DNA from: Willaertia magna
Taxonomy: Eukaryota; Heterolobosea; Eutetramitea; Acrasida; Naegleriidae
Reading direction: 5' to 3'
NCBI GenBank assembly: GCA_902984215.1
Contig: CADWAF010001195.1
Coordinates: 1 to 14,204 of the forward strand
DNA length: 14,204 bases
Shown piece by piece: positions 7,599 to 14,037 of the stretch (within the stretch, counting starts at the first letter, position 1; every line of letters begins with the position of its first letter). The position numbers and the translations under genes were made by a program. The notes below the pieces were generated by a model. That model ran no database searches. It worked only from the letters and a program-made list of their open reading frames with translations, and was not told the DNA's origin.

Positions 7599-9779
7599 TT
7601 ATTCTACGTCAGAATTTGTTTCTATTTCTTCAAAAATTTCAATTCTGTCCTCTTCGGATAAGACAGAAAGAAAATCATCATCGCTTATGTCTTCACCATT
7701 GTTGTTGGCGTAATCAAAACTGTCCTCTTCTTCCACTTCTTCTTCTCTTGCTGAGAACTGTATATTTGGCATTAGAACTTGTAAACATTCACCTACGCCT
7801 GTTTCACAGAGGTGCATTGGCAATGTTATTCTCTTAAGGTTTGTTTTCCTGTGATTGTGAAGTAAGTGTCTGAAACTATCTGTGCTTAATTCTTCTGCTA
7901 ATGATAAATCTAACTCAGAAAGTACAGGGAATCTCGTTATATTATTATTACTCGAATTATTATCATCTACATTTCCTCCAAAGAAATAATCAATTAATTG
8001 ACTTGATGTTGTAGTACTTGATATGGAAACATGCTGCAGATTAGGGTGCATTGAAATTATATCATAAAATCTATTTTGAACACTAGTACTTATTCCATCC
8101 ATATCGAACTTGATCTTCCTTAATGACTTACAATCGAGAATATAATTTGCATATTGTTCAATCTCCTCTTTGGTGGTATCTCCCCATAAATACATTCTTA
8201 GTGTATGTAAATTTGTTAGTTGATTTAATGGGTATTTAAAAGAAACAGGTTCTGGTAAAGATAACCTCTCAAGTGAAGAAAGTCGGCAAATAGGACTTAA
8301 ATCTAAATATTGACCATCAATCGTTTGATCAGAATTAAGTTTCAGTCTTTTCAAATTACATAAACTAGTAATTTGATCTACGTTCTTTAAGGAGCATGTA
8401 TCGATGAGAGATAACCTTTGTATTTGAGAATTATGAGTAAAACATTTAAAATCTACTTCAATAAACCCTGAAATAACTAGTTTTTTCAATTTAGGTGGTA
8501 AATTTAATTTAACCCCATCTGTTAATTTACATCCCTCTAAATAAGAATACATATGTAGAGTTTGTAACTTTTCCATCTTAGCAAATGATTCAATATAATG
8601 ACACTCAGGCAATTCACCAAATAAACTCAAGTTGAGATAAACAATTTTAGGCAATAAATGTTCTTGTTTCTCAACTAAATTAACAAAATTTGAATCGGTT
8701 AACCATAGACTTACTCTATTTAAATGAGTAAATCCCTTAGTAAAATTTAGGTTTGTTATCCTATGATTAGCTAAAAGCTTAAGCTCTCTAGTTTGTTTAA
8801 AAATTGCAAGTTCATTACCAAAGGTCTCAGTAACCTTCAACTCTAAACTTCCAAACAATAAATAAGTTTTTTTAAATGGGTCATTCTTGAAACGCCCAAA
8901 AACGCGAGGGATATTCAATCGTAAATTTGAATAGCCTTGAAAACCTATATCGTACAAATAACAGTCTTTAAAACTGACATTTAAAAAGCCTAAAATGTAT
9001 AGTTTTAATTGATGAGGTAAATTTTCATAATTATAATTTGTTTTTTGAATTTTAGTTGGACAAAGCTCTATTGTTTCAACGGTATTTTCAATGGAGCTTG
9101 AACGTTTTCTTTTATGACTGCTATTAGACAATTCATCCATGTTGTTCATTAAACATGTTGAAGTAGATGAATTATTGGTTTCATCTTTGTTAAAAGTAGA
9201 CTTAGTAAATGTTTTAATACATTGCCATTCACCAGTTTGTTCATTCCACCTTTGTACAAGTTGAAAAAGAGGGATGAAACGAAAATGATCTGTTTCACCT
9301 TGGAAGTACAAGGCAGGAGGTTGAGACCAATTAAAAGTGTTAGAAGATGTGGAAGAATCTTGATCTCTAAATATTATGGAAGAAGAATTTGTTAAGATGA
9401 AATCATCAGTTCTATCCATAACTTGGTGATTAAGTTCTTCCAATGATTCTACATCCTCTTCCTCTATTAATATTTCTTGTTCATCATCGTCCTCCTCTTC
9501 TTCCTCAACTTCGTACAATAATTCTTGTGGTGAATTTCTACTACTGTTGTTGTAATTTTTTTGATCATCTTCTACACTGCTAATCATGGTAAAGTGAGAA
9601 GTTTGATAATGGTGATCATATTCGTCATCGGTGTCGTCTACTTCTTCTACAACTACTATTCTACTTGGTATTAAGTGCTCTATTGAAGTTATTTCGCTTG
9701 ATCCAGTTTGTTCATATTCAATTGAATCTTCTTCAAATGATTCATAAGAAGTTAATGAGGAACTATTGATATCATTCAT
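7599..9779 (-). CDS. Acidic leucine-rich-repeat protein, possibly F-box type
   Basis: Intron-free, 726 residues from the first ATG at 9779; the frame stays open to a GTG at 9830, but no earlier ATG exists. Residues 1-125 are rich in Ser, Asp and Glu with strongly acidic runs (about 90-120). A basic HKRKRS patch (about 222-227) could be a nuclear signal. Residues 252-275 (ENLPHQLKLYILGFLNV and following) look like a degenerate F-box: LP, then L--IL-FL. From about 323 to 658 there are irregular leucine-rich repeats with L-x2-L-x-L cores such as LKKLVI, IQRLSL, LKRLKL, LERLSL and LHTLRM. The C-terminal 50 residues are acidic again. If the F-box is real the protein would present substrates to an SCF ubiquitin ligase, but that is inference; a plain LRR scaffold is the safer reading. 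The TAA stop is embedded in AATAAA at 7598-7603. Confidence 0.85.
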   Translation of the reverse strand: MNDINSSSLTSYESFEEDSIEYEQTGSSEITSIEHLIPSRIVVVEEVDDTDDEYDHHYQTSHFTMISSVEDDQKNYNNSSRNSPQELLYEVEEEEEDDDEQEILIEEEDVESLEELNHQVMDRTDDFILTNSSSIIFRDQDSSTSSNTFNWSQPPALYFQGETDHFRFIPLFQLVQRWNEQTGEWQCIKTFTKSTFNKDETNNSSTSTCLMNNMDELSNSSHKRKRSSSIENTVETIELCPTKIQKTNYNYENLPHQLKLYILGFLNVSFKDCYLYDIGFQGYSNLRLNIPRVFGRFKNDPFKKTYLLFGSLELKVTETFGNELAIFKQTRELKLLANHRITNLNFTKGFTHLNRVSLWLTDSNFVNLVEKQEHLLPKIVYLNLSLFGELPECHYIESFAKMEKLQTLHMYSYLEGCKLTDGVKLNLPPKLKKLVISGFIEVDFKCFTHNSQIQRLSLIDTCSLKNVDQITSLCNLKRLKLNSDQTIDGQYLDLSPICRLSSLERLSLPEPVSFKYPLNQLTNLHTLRMYLWGDTTKEEIEQYANYILDCKSLRKIKFDMDGISTSVQNRFYDIISMHPNLQHVSISSTTTSSQLIDYFFGGNVDDNNSSNNNITRFPVLSELDLSLAEELSTDSFRHLLHNHRKTNLKRITLPMHLCETGVGECLQVLMPNIQFSAREEEVEEEDSFDYANNNGEDISDDDFLSVLSEEDRIEIFEEIETNSDVE

Positions 9780-10097
9780 TGTTTTTCTTTTTGCAAGCTT
9801 GCTTACAACGAGTTTTTCAAAGACAATCACAGCACTTGTATATTTTTGTATTTCTTAAAATAATCAAAAAGTTTTTTAACGTGGCTTCAAGTTTTTTTGC
9901 CTCAAAAAGTCCTCCTAGTTATTTGACCTTTTTTTTGGTGTCGATTTTACTTGATTTCAAACATTTCTTTGAACTAAGTTACTAAATTGCATTAGAGGTA
10001 AACACAACAGATGCAAAATCCATTAAGAACTAACATGATCTAAAATGTTGAATAGATAGAACAATCCAGTTTTCTTTTTTTCTTTCCAATTACCAAT
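9780..10097. other. Non-coding upstream region of the LRR gene
   Basis: No supported gene in about 320 bp. The part nearest 9780 is an open but ATG-less extension of the LRR frame, stopped by TAA a few codons above 9830. The rest is T-rich on the plus strand, with several runs of six to eight T (for example near 9889 and 9931). No RNA gene, repeat or promoter motif was recognised. Confidence 0.5.
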
Positions 10098-10313
10098 TTA
10101 GCGTCTAATGGACTTCTTTCTCTTGTAGAATATCAAGGTATTGTAATAGCAGTTTATTGAAATTAAATTCCTGTGTAATAAGTAGTACAAATGCTGTGCC
10201 AATAATACTGTAATGAAAAGATCAACAGCTTTATCTCTATGAGAAGGCAAATCGCGTTGTATGTGAAAATTGAGATTAGAAAAAGGCACAAGAATTAAAA
10301 ATGCTTTCATCAT
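10098..10313 (-). CDS. Doubtful small ORF, 71 residues, unrecognised
   Basis: An ATG-to-TAA frame on the minus strand, head-to-head with the RRM gene; the two start regions overlap by 13 nt. The predicted protein begins with a hydrophobic stretch (MMKAFLILVPF), has a polar middle (QRDLPSHRDKAVD), a second hydrophobic part and a basic end (YKRKKSIRR). In DNA this A+T-rich an open frame of this length is not very likely by chance, yet no family is recognised. A different minus-strand frame over 10105-10221 is also open and hydrophobic, which confuses the picture. It may be a genuine small membrane protein, part of a spliced gene, or chance. Confidence 0.25.
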   Translation of the reverse strand: MMKAFLILVPFSNLNFHIQRDLPSHRDKAVDLFITVLLAQHLYYLLHRNLISINCYYNTLIFYKRKKSIRR

Positions 10314-10798
10314 CTAATGAACAAAGTATTACCTCCACTTCCGAGGAAACCACTGAAAAACAAGTTGCCGAAAGTGTCGATGGTTATGTTATATTTATAA
10401 GAAATATAGATAATGAAGTTGAAGAAGACGAATTATTTCAATTATTTTCCGATTATGGATATATTAAATCTTTACATTATAATTTATCTAGGAGATCTGG
10501 TGTACCGCTTGGATTTTGTATGGTTAAATATGAAACAAAAGAAGAAGGAGAAAGAGCAATAAATGAAATGAATAATAAATTATTTAAAAAACGAAAATTG
10601 GAGGTAGATTGGGCTTTCATACAATCAACAATAACAGTTTCCAATTCTAGTCCTTCCTCTTCAAATTTACCTTCAGAAAGTACAACACAAAGACACCTTG
10701 AAGATACAACAATAACAAAGAAAAGAAGTACGCAAAATAAATCTAAATCAGAACATTACGAAAAGAAAGAAGAACCGCCACTGAAAAAGAATAAATAA
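10301..10798 (+). CDS. Y14/RBM8A-like RRM protein (exon junction complex)
   Basis: Intron-free, 165 residues, with an ATG after four A's. One RRM spans about 28-105: RNP2-like YVIFIRNI (29-36), the NLSRRSGVPLGF loop (61-72), RNP1-like GFCMVKYE (71-78), the EEGERAINEMN helix and the VDWAF end (102-106). The N-L-x-RRSG loop and the VDW-aromatic end are hallmarks of Y14/RBM8A, which in other eukaryotes pairs with Mago to lock the exon junction complex on spliced mRNA in the nucleus. The N-terminal tail (1-27) is short and Ser/Thr/Glu-rich. The C-terminal tail (110-165) is Ser-rich then Lys-rich (ending PLKKNK), lacking the Arg-Ser tail of animal Y14. Another single-RRM protein such as a CBP20 relative is less likely. 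The 3' end shares a palindromic polyadenylation motif with the convergent neighbour. Confidence 0.78.
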   Translation: MLSSSNEQSITSTSEETTEKQVAESVDGYVIFIRNIDNEVEEDELFQLFSDYGYIKSLHYNLSRRSGVPLGFCMVKYETKEEGERAINEMNNKLFKKRKLEVDWAFIQSTITVSNSSPSSSNLPSESTTQRHLEDTTITKKRSTQNKSKSEHYEKKEEPPLKKNK

Positions 10799-10809
10799 GC
10801 TTATTTATT
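10790..10809. terminator. Palindromic double poly(A) signal between convergent genes
   Basis: A perfect 20-bp palindrome with 10-bp arms (AATAAATAAG and its complement) overlaps the RRM-gene stop codon. It gives AATAAA on the plus strand (10790-10795) for the RRM gene and on the minus strand (10809-10804) for the AT-hook gene, whose stop is 25 bp away. Use as a shared 3'-end signal is inferred from position. Confidence 0.5.
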
Positions 10810-10833
10810 TTTGCTTTTTGGATGCATTGCTTT

Positions 10834-11364
10834 TCAATCGATTGAATGAATTTTTAAGAAATACAATGGTGTGTTTGCTGACAATTCATATTTACTTGGT
10901 CTCCCTCTTTTTGTCCCTTTTGGTTTGGATATTTCAGGATGTTCCTCAATAATTTTATACTTTTGTTTTGTTGGTTTACTGTTGGATCTTCTTTGCTTAT
11001 TGGGTTTTTCAATTGCATTTACATTATTTGTGAGTGTCACTTCGTCACTAGCGTTAGAGCAATGTTGTTGTTCCCTTACTTTATTATTTAGTTGTTGTGG
11101 TATAGTACAGTTAAGCTGATTAGCAATATAGTCGGTTAGTTGATTTTCTTGAAAAGCCGTTGAGGCCACCAATTGATTGTTGTCATAAGCCACATAACTT
11201 GGAGGGTATTCGTTAGTATGTAGGTACTGGAACAAGGTTTTGAAAAATAATTTCATTACTCTATCTCTATTCGCCTCTTGCTGACATTTTTGAAGAAAAG
11301 GGGATAACGAAAAGTCTATCCCTTCCAACGCTTTGTTCCATTCTTCTTCTTGTTTGCTAAGCAT
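10834..11364 (-). CDS. Small AT-hook protein of unknown role
   Basis: Intron-free, 176 residues from ATG to TGA. Residues 1-90 look folded and helical (WNKALEGIDFSL near the start; FFKTLFQYLHTNEYPPSY at 40-57). The middle (about 95-150) is polar, Asn/Lys/Gln-rich. Near the C-terminus, KGTKRGRPSKYE (149-160) contains an R-G-R-P core flanked by Lys and Arg, the AT-hook that inserts into the minor groove of A+T-rich DNA. A chromatin or transcription role is therefore plausible but inferred; the N-terminal part matches nothing I recognise. It is convergent with the RRM gene, 35 bp between stops. Its promoter lies in the palindrome-rich spacer next to the transposon, so the insertion may affect its expression. 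Confidence 0.72.
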   Translation of the reverse strand: MLSKQEEEWNKALEGIDFSLSPFLQKCQQEANRDRVMKLFFKTLFQYLHTNEYPPSYVAYDNNQLVASTAFQENQLTDYIANQLNCTIPQQLNNKVREQQHCSNASDEVTLTNNVNAIEKPNKQRRSNSKPTKQKYKIIEEHPEISKPKGTKRGRPSKYELSANTPLYFLKIHSID

Positions 11365-11510
11365 TGTGGTTGTTTTATTTATTGGAGTAATTTTTTTAAA
11401 GTTGGTTGTTGTTCGTTATAAGCTTAGTGAAGATCTTCTGTATCCACGGTTTTTATATACAAAATAAGTACAAATCTTAAGATGGAATACTGTGTCACAC
11501 CAGTTGACCA

Positions 11511-11581
11511 AAATAAGAGAAAGACATTTTGTATTCAATAATACAACTGATGATTGAATACAAAATGTCTTTCTCTTATTT
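11511..11581. repeat. Perfect 29-bp inverted repeat (hairpin) with 13-bp loop
   Basis: Arms 11511-11539 and 11553-11581 are exact reverse complements with a 13-bp spacer between them (AATACAACTGATG). Pairing stops at 11510/11582. The arms contain AGAGAAAGACATTTTG and its complement. Possible meanings are a foldback (MITE-like) insertion, a hairpin RNA precursor or a scar of DNA breakage; the sequence alone does not decide. Confidence 0.9.
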
Positions 11582-11621
11582 ATATAATACTGATAATCAC
11601 ATTATAAAAGGACTATTTACA

Positions 11622-11646
11622 ACAAATTTTGGTACCCCAAATTTGT
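11622..11646. repeat. Near-perfect 25-bp palindrome centred on GGTACC
   Basis: ACAAATTT and AAATTTGT form eight-base arms around a GGTACC core, with a one-base asymmetry in the middle. It lies 40 bp right of the longer hairpin and is absent from the coding genes. Confidence 0.7.
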
Positions 11647-11793
11647 GTTAATTGCTTTATTATGAAAAAAGCTTTAATTTTAGTTTATTAAGCCATATTA
11701 AAATTGTTTGTATTAAAATACAGAAAGGTACAAAGAACTACACAGCCACTACTACCCGCCCAAAAATATGTTTTAAATGCAGAAATCAAGTAG

Positions 11794-11863
11794 TCATCTA
11801 GAAATTACTGTGAACAGGTATTAGACCGAAAGAGGGAGATGTCTGATTGATAGTGATTGATAG
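11794..11863 (+). repeat. Left terminal inverted repeat of the piggyBac-type element
   Basis: The core, 11794-11823, starts TCATCTAGAAATTACT and continues GTGAACAGGTATTA. Further in, a 10-bp unit TGATTGATAG occurs twice in tandem (11844-11863), with a related copy in the right end. These could be transposase binding sites. The transposase ATG is only 28 bp beyond, so its promoter must lie in or outside this repeat. Confidence 0.85.
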
Positions 11864-11891
11864 TCTTCAAATCTGCTTGGTGCAAAAAAAA

Positions 11892-13832
11892 ATGCCAAGA
11901 AGGTCCTGGCCGTTTCATCAACAAAGGTATAACCCATATCCACAAGTAAACGTTCAACCCCATTATCAAACGAATATCCTTCAAACTCTACAAAATAATC
12001 AGCATCAAAATAATACTAATTTTATTAATAATTCAAGTAACAGCGGAACAAACAGTCAGATTTTATTTCCTAATCTCTCTCAAAGAGACATTGAATACGT
12101 TTTGAGGAATGGAGAACTTGATATAGAGAACTCTCAGACTAATTTCTCACAAGAAGTAATTCAAAGTGTTAGTTCTTGTTTCTCTAATCTTCAACTTGAA
12201 GACTTTCATCCATACAACTTTAAATTTATTAGAGATGAAGAATTAATAGATATCACTATGGGTTTAAACTTAAATACTAGAATTGAAAACAATCAATCCA
12301 CAAATAATCACACAAACAAATCTAAAAAAGATATTTTTTATATGTTATTCAATGAAAATATAAGAAAATTTATTTTGGAAAATATGAATAGAAATCGTAT
12401 TAAGAGAATTGAAGAGAGAAAAAAATTTGAAGGAACAAAGGGAAGGAAAGTAAAATTTTTATTTAAGCTTGAAAAATCTAGAAGAAATTACTTAAAAAAA
12501 TTTAGAGTACCATGGGAAGAAAAAGATTTAGAAAAATTCTTGGGTTGTCTTTTAACAATTTCTTCCTTTAATTTGAACTCTATTTCATCTTATTGGAAAA
12601 AATTAACAACATTTAATATTGGTTGTTCAAAATACTTTAGAGGCAGATTATCTAAATATATGTTTCAAGAAATGTGGAGATGTATTAATTTTAATAACGA
12701 TGATTTATTTAAACTTATTAGAGATTCAATTAATTCAAATTACAAACCAACAAAGGTTGTTTGTGTTGATGAAAGTATGGTTCCACATAAAGGTCATTGG
12801 AACCCACACCATGTATTCATTAAAAGAAAACCTCACCCAAATGGTATACAAATTAAATGTATTGCCGATCAGCAATATTATATATTTGATATTATTATAT
12901 GTAAACGTACAAATAATGAACCACCGTTTCCTGTTATATTAAATAAGAAAAGAGAAAAATATCAGCGTGAAGAATTATTGAAAAGTACACCTGTTGCTAC
13001 AACAGTTTCTAATTTAATTTCATCACTTGATGGTAGACATACTATAGTTGGAGATAGTTGGTTTGGAAACTTAAATACTTTATTAGAAGTAAGTGAAAAG
13101 GGACATAACTACTTAATGCGTCACAAATCAGATAGAAGTTCTGATTTGTTTAAAAATTTTCTTTTTAAACAAGATTTGAATCAGTATGGAACTGTTGTTG
13201 GTGAAGGGAAAATCAATTCAACAAAATTTAAAGCATATGCATTTAATCAAAAAAGACAAGAAAACAATTCTTTTAAACTTGCCGGGTTAGTTAGTACATA
13301 CCATGATGGTAGTAAATATATTAAAACAGATAAATTAATTAACGGACTTAATGGTGAAAGTATTGAAATAGAAAAAGTAGTACCTGAGGCTTATTATGAC
13401 TATATTTATAATAGTGACTGTGTTGACCAAGCCAATTCAAGTATTATGTCTTGTTACTATAAACATAGAATCTTTAATTGGAGACAATCAATGTTTATAT
13501 GGTATTTATCATTATTAGTTCATAACTCAAGAGTACTTTATAATTTAAATAATGAAAAAAAGATATCACAAATAGATTTTATTAATTCTCTTTCAAATGA
13601 AATTTATACACCTGTTATTCTTCCAAGAACTTTGGAAGAACATATTATACAACTTTCCACCACAAGAACTTATTGTAAAGCTTGTTATCACCTTCCAGGA
13701 ATAAATGAAAAGAAAGCTAGAATTAAAAGAAATACTAAATTTGAATGTAAAATTTGCGGTCATTTATGTGATAAATGTAACAACTCTAGCAGACATTGGG
13801 AGTATTTTATACAAAAAGCTTTGGAAGAATAA
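11892..13832 (+). CDS. piggyBac-family (DDE_Tnp_1_7) transposase, 646 residues, intact
   Basis: Single open frame; the first ATG is at 11892 after a run of eight A's (the frame is open upstream to a TTG at 11847). Residues 1-60 are Gln/Asn/Pro-rich. The catalytic RNase-H-like domain carries the three acidic residues expected: Asp293 in CVDESMVPHKG, Asp388 in VGDSWFGNLNTLLEV and Asp512 in YNSDCVDQANS, followed by the conserved Tyr/Arg/Trp block ending in LLVHNSRVLYN. The N-terminal piggyBac region is also recognisable (WEEKDLEKFLGCLLTIS; SSYW; MFQEMWRCINF). The C-terminal Cys-rich zinc domain is complete: Cys595, 598, 619, 622, 626 and 629, spaced C-x2-C-x20-C-x2-C-x3-C-x2-C. No stop or frameshift is present, so the protein could be active. 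Together with the flanking repeats this favours a young or conserved transposon over a domesticated gene. The TAA stop sits inside AATAAA. Confidence 0.93.
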   Translation: MPRRSWPFHQQRYNPYPQVNVQPHYQTNILQTLQNNQHQNNTNFINNSSNSGTNSQILFPNLSQRDIEYVLRNGELDIENSQTNFSQEVIQSVSSCFSNLQLEDFHPYNFKFIRDEELIDITMGLNLNTRIENNQSTNNHTNKSKKDIFYMLFNENIRKFILENMNRNRIKRIEERKKFEGTKGRKVKFLFKLEKSRRNYLKKFRVPWEEKDLEKFLGCLLTISSFNLNSISSYWKKLTTFNIGCSKYFRGRLSKYMFQEMWRCINFNNDDLFKLIRDSINSNYKPTKVVCVDESMVPHKGHWNPHHVFIKRKPHPNGIQIKCIADQQYYIFDIIICKRTNNEPPFPVILNKKREKYQREELLKSTPVATTVSNLISSLDGRHTIVGDSWFGNLNTLLEVSEKGHNYLMRHKSDRSSDLFKNFLFKQDLNQYGTVVGEGKINSTKFKAYAFNQKRQENNSFKLAGLVSTYHDGSKYIKTDKLINGLNGESIEIEKVVPEAYYDYIYNSDCVDQANSSIMSCYYKHRIFNWRQSMFIWYLSLLVHNSRVLYNLNNEKKISQIDFINSLSNEIYTPVILPRTLEEHIIQLSTTRTYCKACYHLPGINEKKARIKRNTKFECKICGHLCDKCNNSSRHWEYFIQKALEE

Positions 13833-13920
13833 AACTATTTCTTAGATTTTGTAAGTATTTGAAATGAAAAGATTATATGAAGATAAACTGGAACTTGCTG
13901 AGTGTGCTATTATTGGTATA

Positions 13921-13978
13921 GACCAATCACCTATCGATCATCTGTCCTTATACCTGTTCACTAGTAATTTCTAGATGA
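13921..13978 (-). repeat. Right terminal inverted repeat of the piggyBac-type element
   Basis: Read on the minus strand from 13978, the core TCATCTAGAAATTACT is identical to the left end. It then continues AGTGAACAGGTATAA, with one inserted base and one mismatch relative to the left. Further in, TGATCGATAGGTGATTGG (within 13921-13940) parallels the left tandem unit. Its outer edge is 59 bp from the ATG of the next gene. Confidence 0.85.
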
Positions 13979-14037
13979 GTTGCTGGGCCACCAAACAACA
14001 CGCTTCACTTGTCATCAAAAAAAAACAAATCAAAAAA
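13979..14037 (+). promoter_or_regulatory. Short promoter remnant of the SH3BGRL-like gene
   Basis: Only 59 bp lie between the transposon repeat and the next ATG, including A-runs at 14018-14026 and 14032-14038. The normal upstream sequence of this gene has presumably been pushed away by the insertion, so the right inverted repeat may now contribute to its promoter (inference). Confidence 0.35.

Larger units (their letters stand above)
11365..11793. other. Palindrome-rich spacer between AT-hook gene and transposon
   Basis: 429 bp with no convincing ORF. It carries the promoter side of the minus-strand AT-hook gene, a perfect 29-bp inverted repeat (11511-11581), a second palindrome centred on GGTACC (11622-11646) and a weaker inverted pair (about 11670-11692). 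The only TTAA close to the left inverted repeat of the transposon is at 11773-11776. Confidence 0.6.
11794..13978 (+). mobile_element. piggyBac-type DNA transposon, apparently complete, 2185 bp between inverted repeats
   Basis: The element holds one intact transposase gene between terminal inverted repeats. The outer 30/31-bp cores match at 29 of 31 aligned positions, and a weaker similarity runs inward to about 11863 and 13921. It lies between two outward-facing cellular genes. The duplicated TTAA expected for a piggyBac insertion is not present directly at either outer end (GTAG on the left, GTTG on the right), so either the ends have decayed, the true ends lie further out, or the target differs. 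The boundaries given are those of the detectable inverted repeats. Confidence 0.82.

Noticed and set aside
9780..9830. GTG-initiated extension of the LRR protein
   Set aside because: No ATG occurs before the upstream TAA, so the ATG at 9779 is the better start.
9779..9985. 68-codon plus-strand frame rich in Phe
   Set aside because: Begins at TTG, overlaps the start of the LRR gene antisense and reflects T-rich composition.
11482..11541. 19-codon plus-strand ORF running into the hairpin
   Set aside because: Very short, no homology, and half of it is the palindrome arm.
11773..11776. TTAA left of the transposon as target-site duplication
   Set aside because: It is 17 bp outside the inverted repeat and has no partner at a matching position on the right side.
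11847..11891. TTG-initiated extension of the transposase into the left inverted repeat
   Set aside because: The ATG at 11892 follows an A-run like other genes here, and the extra residues come from the tandem repeat units.
12619..12942. Second plus-strand frame of 107 codons inside the transposase
   Set aside because: Overlaps the catalytic core in another frame and shows no domain features.
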